In this document: in pieces, positions 23,047-29,677 of the stretch
How positions within the stretch are numbered: position 1 is the stretch's first letter
Layout of the letters: each line of letters begins with the position of its first letter
Assembly (NCBI GenBank): GCA_003222395.1
Contig: QHWB01000051.1
Location: forward strand, 71,452 to 105,788
Direction: 5' to 3'
Length of the DNA stretch: 34,337 nucleotides
Origin: Acidobacteriota bacterium
Lineage (GTDB): Bacteria > Acidobacteriota > Vicinamibacteria > Vicinamibacterales > CAVVIG01
Made by a program: the position numbers and the translations under genes
The notes under the pieces: model-generated
The model's input: only the letters and a program-made list of their open reading frames with translations
Told to the model about the DNA's origin: nothing
The model's database searches: none

Positions 23047-23247
23047 ATGCCGGCAGGTACGATCAAGCGACTCGTTCGGGACCGGGGGTTCGGATTCATT
23101 CGCGATGACGGCGGGCAGGAGTGGTTCTTCCATCGCAGTTCGGTGGCGGGCAGCTTCGACCAGCTCAACGAAGGACAGCGCGTCAGCTTCGAAGAGGAAC
23201 CGTCGGCGAAAGGTCCGCGCGCCGGAAACGTTCGCGCCGAAGCCTGA
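23047..23247 (+). CDS. Cold-shock domain protein (1)
   Basis: This 66-residue single OB-fold cold-shock domain protein has a recognisable RNP1 (RGFGFIRDDGG) and an altered RNP2 (EWFFHRSSV, where classic CspA has VFVHFSAI). It ends in KGPRAGNVRAE, matching the family C terminus. It is expected to bind single-stranded RNA or DNA. A strong Shine-Dalgarno AAGGAG precedes the ATG but is enclosed in an 11-bp hairpin. A paralogue on the opposite strand lies at 24268-24474, with selC between them. The following HAD gene begins only 4 bp after its stop codon. Confidence 0.93.
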   Translation: MPAGTIKRLVRDRGFGFIRDDGGQEWFFHRSSVAGSFDQLNEGQRVSFEEEPSAKGPRAGNVRAEA

Positions 23248-23251
23248 AACC

Positions 23252-23953
23252 CTGAGCGTCGCGACCAGACTCGTTCTCTTCGACATCGACGGCACGCTTG
23301 TGCTCACCGGCGGCGCAGGCGCCCGCGCGATGGCTCTCGCCTTCGAGGAGCTCTTCGCGGTTCCCGATGCATTCCGCGGCATCCCGATGCCCGGTCGCAC
23401 CGATGCCTTGATCCTCTCGGACGCCGCAGTCAAACACGGCATCGCCAGCGATGCTTCCGATCTCGCTCGCTTCCCCGACGTATACCTTCGTCACCTCGCC
23501 AGCGAGCTCGAGAAACCCGGTCCGCGCAAAGGCGTGATGCCCGGCGTCCGCGCGCTGCTCGACGCGTTGTTGCGGCGCGACGACGTGTATCTGGCGTTGC
23601 TGACCGGCAACTACGAGGCGGCCGCGCGCGTGAAGCTGCAGTACTTCGACCTCTGGCGATACTTTCCCTGCGGCGCGTTTGGTGACCACGCGCCGGATCG
23701 CAACGCGCTGCTGGCCAAAGCCGTCGCGCGTGTGCTTGCGTGCGGCGGACCGCGCGTCGATCGACCCGACCGCATCGTCGTCATCGGCGATACGCCGCTC
23801 GACATCGCCTGCGCCGCGGCGGGAAGCGCCCGCGCGATCGCCGTCGCGACCGGCAGCCACGGCGTCGGCGAACTGCGCGCGGCCGGCGCCGACGTCGTGT
23901 TCGAGGATCTCTCGAACACCGCCGACGTCATTGCCGCAATTCAGAAAATGTGA
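23252..23953 (+). CDS. HAD-superfamily phosphatase, probable CTG start
   Basis: This phosphoglycolate-phosphatase-like HAD protein shows motif I LVLFDIDGTLVLTGGAGARAM, motif II ALLTGN, the motif III region CGAFGDHAPDRNALLAKA and motif IV VVIGDTPLDIACAAAGSA. From the only sensible start it is 233 residues. No ATG, GTG or TTG lies in frame between the end of the cold-shock gene and motif I; the best candidate is CTG at 23252 (LSVATRLVLFDIDGT). The next in-frame ATG falls after motif I and would remove the nucleophile. Translation may instead arise by coupling with the cold-shock gene. The substrate is unknown. Confidence 0.82.
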   Translation: MSVATRLVLFDIDGTLVLTGGAGARAMALAFEELFAVPDAFRGIPMPGRTDALILSDAAVKHGIASDASDLARFPDVYLRHLASELEKPGPRKGVMPGVRALLDALLRRDDVYLALLTGNYEAAARVKLQYFDLWRYFPCGAFGDHAPDRNALLAKAVARVLACGGPRVDRPDRIVVIGDTPLDIACAAAGSARAIAVATGSHGVGELRAAGADVVFEDLSNTADVIAAIQKM

Positions 23954-23966
23954 AGCGCAATCCCGC

Positions 23967-23972
23967 TACAAT
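23967..23972 (+). promoter_or_regulatory. -10 box TACAAT of selC
   Basis: TACAAT ends 10 nt before the mature 5' end of tRNA-Sec at 23983, a suitable distance for a short 5' leader. No clear -35 is visible; read-through from the HAD gene is also possible. Confidence 0.45.
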
Positions 23973-23982
23973 CGAACGCCAC

Positions 23983-24079
23983 GGAAGCGAACGGGGCCCG
24001 GTGGCCCTCCCGGTCTTCAAAATCGGTTGCTCCCCGTTTATTCGGGGAGGCTCGGTTCGACTCCGAGGCGCTTCCGCCA
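23983..24079 (+). tRNA. selC: Selenocysteine tRNA, anticodon TCA
   Basis: This 97-nt tRNA reads UGA as selenocysteine. Its acceptor stem GGAAGCG pairs with CGCTTCC at 24069-24075, with an eighth position A-G. It has a 6-bp D stem GGGGCC/GGCCCT with a 4-nt loop, characteristic of tRNA-Sec. The anticodon arm is CCGGT-CTTCAAA-ATCGG with TCA at 24017-24019. A long variable arm has a 7-bp stem CTCCCCG/CGGGGAG, the T arm is CTCGG-TTCGACT-CCGAG, and G plus an encoded CCA end follow. Presence of selC implies a selenoprotein system (SelA, SelB, SelD), none of which is in this window. FdhE and molybdopterin genes nearby suggest formate dehydrogenase as a user. The identification is strong. Confidence 0.97.
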
Positions 24080-24134
24080 TCGTTTACTTACTTTCTCGTT
24101 GCTCGCTGATCCCTTGCCCGCAACGCTCGGCCAC

Positions 24135-24157
24135 CCCAGCGCGGCTGCCGCGCTGGG
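24135..24157. terminator. 10-bp hairpin downstream of selC
   Basis: CCCAGCGCGG-CTG-CCGCGCTGGG is a perfect 10-bp stem with a 3-nt loop, 55 nt after the selC CCA end. No T-run follows, so termination is uncertain. Confidence 0.45.
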
Positions 24158-24228
24158 TACCCCGGCTGAAGACGCGTTGCGGGCTTTCGGTTTCTTCGTG
24201 GGAACGTGGGAGTGCAGACTGCGGAATC

Positions 24229-24258
24229 GGACTGCGGATCCGATTCGATCCGCAGTCC
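24229..24258. terminator. 11-bp hairpin between selC and cold-shock gene 2
   Basis: GGACTGCGGAT (24229-24239) and ATCCGCAGTCC (24248-24258) form a perfect 11-bp stem with loop CCGATTCG. It lies 9 bp past the end of the minus-strand cold-shock gene and could end transcripts from either side, though neither strand has a T-run. Confidence 0.5.
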
Positions 24259-24267
24259 GGAACGAAA

Positions 24268-24474
24268 TTATCCTTCGATCAAGCGGACGTCGCCGGCGCG
24301 CGGGCCCTTCTGCGAATCTTCAGGCGTGAACTCGACGCGTTGTCCTTCTCGAAGAAGCTCGAACACCGCGCCCCGCACGGAGCTGCGGTGGAAGAAGTGC
24401 TCGATTCCACCCTCGTCGCGGATGAACCCGAAACCTTTATCGATCAGAAGGCGTGCGATTGTCCCGGTTGGCAT
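24268..24474 (-). CDS. Cold-shock domain protein (2)
   Basis: This 68-residue cold-shock domain protein is paralogous to the one at 23047-23247. It shares the layout PTGTIARLLIDKGFGFIRDE, the altered RNP2 HFFHRSSV and the C-terminal KGPRAGDVR. It lies on the opposite strand, so the two paralogues converge on the HAD-selC segment. A GGAGGG lies about 8 nt before the ATG, and the upstream 140 bp can form smaller hairpins, but no pairing as complete as that of paralogue 1 covers the ribosome site. Nucleic-acid chaperone activity is the family expectation. Confidence 0.92.
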   Translation of the reverse strand: MPTGTIARLLIDKGFGFIRDEGGIEHFFHRSSVRGAVFELLREGQRVEFTPEDSQKGPRAGDVRLIEG

Positions 24475-24616
24475 AGCCGAAGCCCTCCGTTCCGAACCCC
24501 AGGGATCATCCCCAAGGAACTCAGCCGGATAGGGCGCCTGCGAACGTTCTCACACAATCGGGACGCGAGCCGGCCGAGTCTTCCAGCTGAAGCTGAGCTG
24601 GGAAATCTGGGCCAGT

Positions 24617-24829
24617 CTAGGCAGTTCGTTGCCCTATGTCAAGGAGACGCCGAACTTTAGCGGTGCGCCGACGGCGCGAGCGAGGCGCCGGGGTGCCGGA
24701 CACCTGCCACGTTTCCTCGTCCTCGTCCTCGTCATCCTCGTCGTCTTCGTCGTCGTCGCCTTCTTGGTCTTCGTAGAAGCCGTCGTCGTCGTCGACGTCC
24801 TCATCGATGTCGTCGAGGCTGTAGGGGCG
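24617..24829 (-). CDS. Small highly acidic protein, unknown function
   Basis: I do not recognise a family. The 70-residue product has three parts: MRPYSLDDIDED, an almost pure Asp/Glu stretch (DDGFYEDQEGDDDEDDEDD and onward to about residue 41), and a basic tail (PAPRSRRRRTAKVRRLLDIG). The acid-then-base pattern could be a disordered charge-pairing or nucleic-acid-related protein. Its ATG comes 5 bp after the zinc-ribbon stop codon, indicating one transcript; this is the main evidence that it is real. The GAC/GAG tract is a microsatellite-like sequence and may vary in length. Confidence 0.6.
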   Translation of the reverse strand, partial: RPYSLDDIDEDVDDDDGFYEDQEGDDDEDDEDDEDEDEETWQVSGTPAPRSRRRRTAKVRRLLDIGQRTA

Positions 24830-24834
24830 CATGG

Positions 24835-25029
24835 CTATGACGAGGCTGTTTCCGCGGCGGGTTTGATACTCTCGCGTTTGGGCGGCGGGTAGGTCGTCCA
24901 GAAATGACGGCCGCAGCGCGGGCATACCCAGAACTGATCCGGGGTCCAGGGCGTGCCGGGCGCCGGATCGCGAAGATCCATTTCGGCCCCGCACCGCATG
25001 CACTGGATCACGATCCCGAGCTCGTTCAT
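24835..25029 (-). CDS. Small zinc-ribbon protein
   Basis: This 64-residue protein carries two Cys pairs, QCMRCGAEM near residue 10 and VCPRCGRHFW near residue 37, giving a four-cysteine zinc ribbon. An aromatic/proline region (WTPDQFW) separates them and the C-terminal tail is polar. No catalytic domain is present; nucleic-acid or protein binding is plausible. The ATG at 25029 is 8 nt after TAGAAT, again close to leaderless. It heads a two-gene unit with the acidic protein and diverges from the mocA-like gene. Confidence 0.75.
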   Translation of the reverse strand: MNELGIVIQCMRCGAEMDLRDPAPGTPWTPDQFWVCPRCGRHFWTTYPPPKRESIKPAAETASS

Positions 25030-25037
25030 GGAACGCG

Positions 25038-25066
25038 ATTCTAGCAGCTCTGCGTTCGATTACGAT
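25038..25066. promoter_or_regulatory. Two divergent -10 boxes (zinc ribbon and mocA-like)
   Basis: The minus strand has TAGAAT at 25043-25038, 8 nt before the ATG at 25029. The plus strand has TACGAT at 25061-25066, 6 nt before the ATG at 25073. Unlike the tighter pairs in the window, these are separate elements 17 bp apart. Confidence 0.45.
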
Positions 25067-25072
25067 GCTTCC

Positions 25073-25720
25073 ATGATCCCCGCAATCGTGCTGGCCGCCG
25101 GCCGCTCGTCGCGCATGGGCCGGGCGAAAGCGCTGCTGCCGCTCGGCGGCGGCGAGACGTTTCTCACCCGCATCGTCGGCACGTTTCTCGATGCCGGCGT
25201 CGACGACGTGGTGATCGTGGTCGGGCACGAGCGCGACGAGATCGTGCAGACGTTTGCGGCGAGCGGGCTGCCCGCGCGCTTCGCTGTGAACGCCGACTAC
25301 GATCGCGGGCAGCTCTCGTCGCTGCTCGCCGGGATCGCCGTGGTCGATCGTCCAGGCGTGAGCGCGGTGCTCATGACGCTCGTCGACGTGCCTTTCGTCT
25401 CCGCGGCGACGGTGCGCGCCGTCGTGGATCACTATCGTCGAACCCGTGCCGCCGTCGTGCGGCCGACGAGCGGCGCCCGGCACGGACATCCGCTGCTCAT
25501 CGATCGCGCGCTGTTCGGCGAGCTGCGGGCCGCCGAGCACGACTCCGGCGCCAAGCCGATCGTTCGCGCGCACGCATCGGCAGCCGGCGATCTCCCGATC
25601 GCGGATGAAGGCGCATATCTTGATATCGATACGGTCGAGGAGTACGCGCGGGCAATCAGCGATCGGTCGATCGCCGGCGCGGATGACGCTCGTCCGGCGC
25701 GGAGGCCCGGGTCTCTTTGA
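25073..25720 (+). CDS. MobA/MocA-type molybdenum cofactor nucleotidyltransferase
   Basis: This 215-residue NTP_transf_3 protein begins with the nucleotide-binding signature IPAIVLAAGRSSRMGRAKALLPL. It then has VIVVGHERDEI, SSLLAGIAV, the metal-binding MTLVDVPFVSAATVRAVVDHY and RHGHPLLIDRALF. These fit MocA (CTP:molybdopterin cytidylyltransferase) best, because the RHGHPLLIDR block is typical of that branch; MobA is the alternative. It is consistent with moaD/moaE elsewhere in the window. The start ATG is 6 nt after TACGAT. Its final 65 bp overlap a convergent small gene. Confidence 0.85.
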   Translation: MIPAIVLAAGRSSRMGRAKALLPLGGGETFLTRIVGTFLDAGVDDVVIVVGHERDEIVQTFAASGLPARFAVNADYDRGQLSSLLAGIAVVDRPGVSAVLMTLVDVPFVSAATVRAVVDHYRRTRAAVVRPTSGARHGHPLLIDRALFGELRAAEHDSGAKPIVRAHASAAGDLPIADEGAYLDIDTVEEYARAISDRSIAGADDARPARRPGSL

Positions 25721-25901
25721 CGCCCGAAAAATCCTGCTCTTCTCGCGGCCCCCGGCGCATTTCCGGTTCTGCGTACCCTTCAGCGATCAGCCACGCGCCG
25801 ATGCTCAGCGACACGTCACGCGTCGATCCGGGCCGCAAACTGTCGAGCCGCACGCCGTCGAGCTCCTGCTCGCGCGGCGTTTCTTTGATTCGAACTTTCA
25901 C
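25656..25901 (-). CDS. Small conserved-looking protein, unknown function
   Basis: The 81-residue frame begins with GTG and reads VKVRIKETPREQELDGVRLD, then SIGAWLIAEGYAEPEMRR, then a charged tail that overlaps the mocA-like gene. The first 50 residues look like an ordered small domain with balanced composition, unlike the Arg/Ala-rich shadow frames around it. I cannot name a family. A GGTGGGTAGG stretch precedes the start. The C-terminal part (ETRASAPDERHPRRRSTDR) is probably not conserved. Confidence 0.5.
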   Translation of the reverse strand: MKVRIKETPREQELDGVRLDSLRPGSTRDVSLSIGAWLIAEGYAEPEMRRGPREEQDFSGVKETRASAPDERHPRRRSTDR

Positions 25902-26016
25902 CTACCCACCTTTGATGCCACCAGAACACACATCACGCGCATACGACTAGTTGATGCTAGCAACAGCAAGCTCGGTGCCGGCCACAGCCGGGCTTCGGCA
26001 CACTAGAATGCGCGCG

Positions 26017-27234
26017 GTGACGAAAGACACGACGTTCGACGCTGCGTGCGCGCTCATCGAGGCGGCGCTCGGCGGCGCGCGGCGCGCGGAGCTGCTGGAG
26101 GGGCTGACGCTGCCGCGACTGCGCGATTACATGCGGTCGAACTCGTTCGAAGAGCGCTTCGTCCGGCGGTTCGACGCGGAGACGAGACGCGAAGGGTTTC
26201 ATGTTCTTCATGACTGGGACGGCAAGGCGGACAAGGTCGGTCGCGACATCATCCCGATCGATGTTCTCGGGTACCTGATCGATACGCGCGGAGCTGGACC
26301 GCACGATCCATACGCTGTCGCCATTCTGCTCGACTACTACTACGTGCACCTGTTGTCGCTGCTGGCGATGAGAATCTGGGACGAAGGCGACGCCGACGCC
26401 AACCTCGATCGTGTTGCCGGAATGTTGCGTCAGCTGCAAGGCCCCAACGGCGGCGGACAGCTTTTCGCAGACGACGCGGAGACGTTGATCCTGATCGCAA
26501 CGTCGCACTTCGAGCTGGTCGAGCGCGGCTACGAGCAGCTGCTGGCGCGTATCCGGACTCTCAGCCGTACGCATCAGACCAACATTGCCCTCGGTCATGC
26601 GGCGAGCATGGGGAGCCATCTGCGCTTCGGCTTCCAGGCGACGTACGCGCGCGACACGATCGCGATGCGCGACGACAACGCCGCGGACTATCCGTGGCTC
26701 TGCTTTGCGCTGTTGACTGTCATGCAAGAGTACGCGCGGCTGCACGACGCGGGTGTTCAGGGGCCGTCGCGCGACCGGGTCGTCGAAGCGCTGCTGAACG
26801 GCTTGTCGCCCGATCCGCGGGCTTTTATCGGCGAACCGCCGGCATCGTTGTCGCGCTGCGAGCGCGAACGGACGGAGTTCCGCGCGATGTTCCGGCAGTA
26901 TCGGGACGACCTGCTCGCTGAATTCGAACGCCTTCGGCCCGACGACCGCATCTATTCGCCGCTGTCGTTCTTCTTCAACTTTTCGCACAACGTGCTGAAG
27001 GGCACGATCGTCGACGCGTTGCTGCGCGGCAGGGCGTGGGATTTGTCGTTCAACGATCTCCTCACCGGGCTCGGGCCGAAGGACGAATCGAAGGCGGCGC
27101 TGGCGAGGACGCTGATGGGCTATGCGCGAACGAGCCCCGATCGCATTCGCGGACGGCTGATGCCGGTCATCGTTTTCGATCCCGACGCCGGCCGCGAGGC
27201 GTTTCGCATCGCGATGCGAAAGCTCCGGGAATAG
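26017..27234 (+). CDS. Conserved-looking cytoplasmic protein, unknown function
   Basis: I do not recognise this 405-residue protein. It is mostly helical with no signal peptide or membrane segment. Notable stretches are DPYAVAILLDYYYVHLLSLL (residues 85-105), ATSHFELVERGYEQLLARI, GHAASMGSHLRFGFQATYAR, YSPLSFFFNFSHNVLKGTIV and a C-terminal RLMPVIVFDPDAGREAFRI. No zinc or nucleotide motif is visible. The GTG at 26017 follows TAGAAT by 7 nt and was chosen as a leaderless start; the ATG at 26008 lies within that box. The ligase gene begins 6 bp after its stop codon, so the two are likely co-transcribed. Confidence 0.78.
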   Translation: MTKDTTFDAACALIEAALGGARRAELLEGLTLPRLRDYMRSNSFEERFVRRFDAETRREGFHVLHDWDGKADKVGRDIIPIDVLGYLIDTRGAGPHDPYAVAILLDYYYVHLLSLLAMRIWDEGDADANLDRVAGMLRQLQGPNGGGQLFADDAETLILIATSHFELVERGYEQLLARIRTLSRTHQTNIALGHAASMGSHLRFGFQATYARDTIAMRDDNAADYPWLCFALLTVMQEYARLHDAGVQGPSRDRVVEALLNGLSPDPRAFIGEPPASLSRCERERTEFRAMFRQYRDDLLAEFERLRPDDRIYSPLSFFFNFSHNVLKGTIVDALLRGRAWDLSFNDLLTGLGPKDESKAALARTLMGYARTSPDRIRGRLMPVIVFDPDAGREAFRIAMRKLRE

Positions 27235-27240
27235 GACGAT

Positions 27241-28326
27241 ATGCCGTCGACTTATGCCATCGAGCCGCCCATCGAGCCGATGCTCGCGAAGCTCGCGGAG
27301 GAGCTTCCCACCGCAGCCGGCTTCCTCTACGAGCCGAAGTGGGATGGCTTCCGCGCGATCGTGTTTCGCGGTGAATCGGACGTCTTCATCCAGAGCCGCG
27401 ATCTTCGGCCGCTCGATCGGTACTTTCCCGAGCTGCACGCGGTGCTGCTCGACAACCTGCCCGGCGGCTGCGTCGTCGACGGGGAAATCGTGATCGTGAG
27501 ACCGCATGGACTCGACTTCGACGCGCTGCAGCTGCGGCTGCATCCCGCCGCTTCGCGTGTCGCCAAGCTGTCGAAGGAAACACCCGCGTCGTTCGTCGCC
27601 TTCGACCTGCTCGCGTCCGGTGGCCGCGACGTGCGCAACGCGCCGCAGGCCGAACGGCGCACGCTGCTCGAACGGCTGTTCGCCGCCGCGAAGCCGCCGG
27701 CGCATCTGACGCCGATGACTCGCGATCCGGCAGTCGCCGCCGAGTGGCTGTCGCGGTTCGAGGGCGCCGGTCTCGACGGCGTGATCGCGAAGCCGGAGAG
27801 CGGCGTGTACGAGCCGGGCAAGCGCTCGATGATCAAAGTGAAGCACGTCCGCACGGCCGATTGCGTCGTCGCAGGCTTTCGGTGGCACAAGAACGGGAAG
27901 AACGAGATGATCGGCTCGCTGCTCCTCGGGCTCTACGACGAGCGCGGCCGGCTGCACCATGTCGGCGTGACCTCGTCGTTCACGATGGACGCGCGCCGCG
28001 AGCTCGCGCGCGAGCTGGCGCCGCTGCGCGAGCTCGCGCTCGACCAGCATCCGTGGCGCGACTGGGCCGAAGCCGGCGGCGGCGGCACGCGGATGCCAGG
28101 CGGCCAAAGCCGCTGGAGCGCGGGCAAGGATCTTTCGTGGGAGCCGCTTCGCATCGAGCGCGTGTGCGAGGTCAAGTACGACCACATGCAGGGCGATCGA
28201 TTCCGCCATGCCGCCGTCTTTCAGCGCTGGCGCCCCGACAAGCCGCCGCGCGACTGCCGGTACGATCAGCTCGAGATCACGACGCCGTACGAGCTCGAGA
28301 AGGTGTTCGGGTCCTTGCATCGGTGA
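27241..28326 (+). CDS. ATP-dependent DNA ligase (LigC/LigD ligase-type)
   Basis: This 361-residue nick-joining ligase has adenylation motif I FLYEPKWDGFRAIVF (Lys about residue 38), motif III FVAFDLLA, motif IV GLDGVIAKPESGVY and motif V RSMIKVKHVRTADCVVAGF. An OB-fold follows with LGLYDERGRLHHVGVTSSF and the C-terminal CEVKYDHMQGDRFRH. It corresponds to the ligase module of LigD or stand-alone LigC. A separate LigD-type polymerase gene converges on it from the other strand, 28 bp away. No Ku gene is present in the window. A short glycine-rich insert (EAGGGGTRMPGGQSRW) lies between OB-fold strands. Confidence 0.93.
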   Translation: MPSTYAIEPPIEPMLAKLAEELPTAAGFLYEPKWDGFRAIVFRGESDVFIQSRDLRPLDRYFPELHAVLLDNLPGGCVVDGEIVIVRPHGLDFDALQLRLHPAASRVAKLSKETPASFVAFDLLASGGRDVRNAPQAERRTLLERLFAAAKPPAHLTPMTRDPAVAAEWLSRFEGAGLDGVIAKPESGVYEPGKRSMIKVKHVRTADCVVAGFRWHKNGKNEMIGSLLLGLYDERGRLHHVGVTSSFTMDARRELARELAPLRELALDQHPWRDWAEAGGGGTRMPGGQSRWSAGKDLSWEPLRIERVCEVKYDHMQGDRFRHAAVFQRWRPDKPPRDCRYDQLEITTPYELEKVFGSLHR

Positions 28327-28354
28327 AGCGCGCGCGTGAGCTTTCAGGGGACCG

Positions 28355-29653
28355 TTACGGGCCGCGTCTGCTTCGCGCCACGCGGGTCGCGCTGATGTTG
28401 CTCCAGTCGTCGGGCGTCTCGTCCGGATCGAGCGCTTCCTGAGGGGGACGCAGCTCCACCGGCACGTGCTGAAGGTTGATGCGGATGCGCGTCCACGTGT
28501 GAAACCGGCCGCGCATCGCATCGACCAGCACGTCGGCCGGAGCGAGATGCGCGGCGGCGTCGGGATGGCGCACCTTCCACCGTTCGAGGCCTGCGAGCGC
28601 ATCATCTTTTTTCTGAGATCGCGCGATTTCGATGAGCGGACGGCTCGGCGTCCGCCGCCGCGACGGCTGCACGCGCGCCGGCTCGCCGGGCTGCTTCTGA
28701 TAATGAGGCGGCCACGGCGCGTCGCCCTGACCCTCACGTTCCTGGCGCGCCGACAACTCGAGGACCGATTCGAGCGAGCACGGTTGCCGATCCATCGCGG
28801 CATGGCGATCGCCGCGCTCCGCGAACCGAGACGGCATCGTCGCGAGCGTGAAATCGTGCGGGTCGCACGCGTTGATTTCATCCCACGCGAGCGGCGCCGA
28901 CACGCGCGCGTCCGGCGTCGGGCGCACGGAGTACGCCGCGGCAATCGTGCGGTCCTTCGCGTTCTGGTTGTAGTCGAGGAAGACGCCGTGGCGCTCTTCC
29001 TTCCACCATCGGCTCGTCGCCAGCGCCGGTGCGCGCCGCTCGACTTCGCGCGCGAAGGCCAGCGCGGCCCGCCGCACCTGGTCGAACGTCCATCGTCGTT
29101 CGATGCGCACGTACACGTGCATGCCGCGCGAGCCCGACGTTTTCGGCCAGCCGACGAGCGCGAAGTCGGCGAGCGTGGCCTGGACGATCTGCGCGACCTC
29201 GCGGACCTGCGTCCACGGCACGCCGGGCACCGGATCGAGATCCACGCGCAGCTCGTCCGGGTGGTCGAGATCCTCGGCTCGTACGGGGTGAGGATGAAGT
29301 TCGAGGCAGGCGAGGTTCGCCATCCACGCGAGGGCTGCGGCATCGCGCGGAACGATCTCTTCCGCCGTGCGTCCCGATGGAAACCGCAGCGTGACGATGT
29401 CGATCCACGACGGTCGCGAGCCGGGCGCGCGTTTCTGGTAGAAGAACTCTCCGTTGATGCCGTTCGGGTATCGGACGAGAACGTTGGGCCGTCCACCGGC
29501 GCCGCGAAGCGCGCCTTCCGAGACGGCGAGGTAATAGCGCACGAGATCGACCTTCGTGTATCCAGCCTGAGGGAACAGGACCTTGCGAGGATTCGAGATC
29601 GCAATCTCGCGTCCCGCAACCGTCAGCCGTTCGTGATCCGTCCTGGCCGGCAC
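28355..29653 (-). CDS. LigD-type polymerase/primase-domain protein
   Basis: This 432-residue stand-alone homologue of the LigD polymerase domain (archaeo-eukaryotic primase fold) extends or fills DNA ends in bacterial end joining. Visible motifs: SNPRKVLFPQAGYTKVDLVRYY, the catalytic pair in DELRVDLDPVPGVPW, SGSRGMHVYVRI, KEERHGVFLDYNQNAKDRTI and SVRPTPDARVSAPLAWDE. The last 120 residues are charged and poorly conserved apart from WTRIRINLQHVP, with ETPDDWSNI near the end. I chose the GTG at 29653, 9 nt after GATAAT; an in-frame GTG at 29686 would start inside a repeat tract. It converges on the ligase gene. Confidence 0.88.
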   Translation of the reverse strand: MPARTDHERLTVAGREIAISNPRKVLFPQAGYTKVDLVRYYLAVSEGALRGAGGRPNVLVRYPNGINGEFFYQKRAPGSRPSWIDIVTLRFPSGRTAEEIVPRDAAALAWMANLACLELHPHPVRAEDLDHPDELRVDLDPVPGVPWTQVREVAQIVQATLADFALVGWPKTSGSRGMHVYVRIERRWTFDQVRRAALAFAREVERRAPALATSRWWKEERHGVFLDYNQNAKDRTIAAAYSVRPTPDARVSAPLAWDEINACDPHDFTLATMPSRFAERGDRHAAMDRQPCSLESVLELSARQEREGQGDAPWPPHYQKQPGEPARVQPSRRRTPSRPLIEIARSQKKDDALAGLERWKVRHPDAAAHLAPADVLVDAMRGRFHTWTRIRINLQHVPVELRPPQEALDPDETPDDWSNISATRVARSRRGP

Positions 29654-29677
29654 GTCGTCTCGATTATCGTCGGTTGC

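Noticed and set aside
24629-24892. Plus-strand frame rich in Val/Leu (VLVILVVFVVVAFLVFVEAV) that looks like a membrane protein
   Set aside because: It is the exact antisense of the Asp/Glu codon tract of the acidic protein; GAC/GAG read backwards gives Val/Leu. The minus-strand frame has better operon context.
17643-25720. Search for a selenoprotein gene with in-frame TGA inside the window
   Set aside because: All recognised genes end at the expected length for their families; no TGA was found followed by continued family sequence in the same frame.
25957-29619. A 1220-codon open frame on the minus strand across the unknown gene, the ligase and the polymerase gene
   Set aside because: Its product is Arg/Ala-rich with no domain logic and lies antisense to, or out of frame with, genes carrying clear motifs; long shadow frames are expected in GC-rich DNA.
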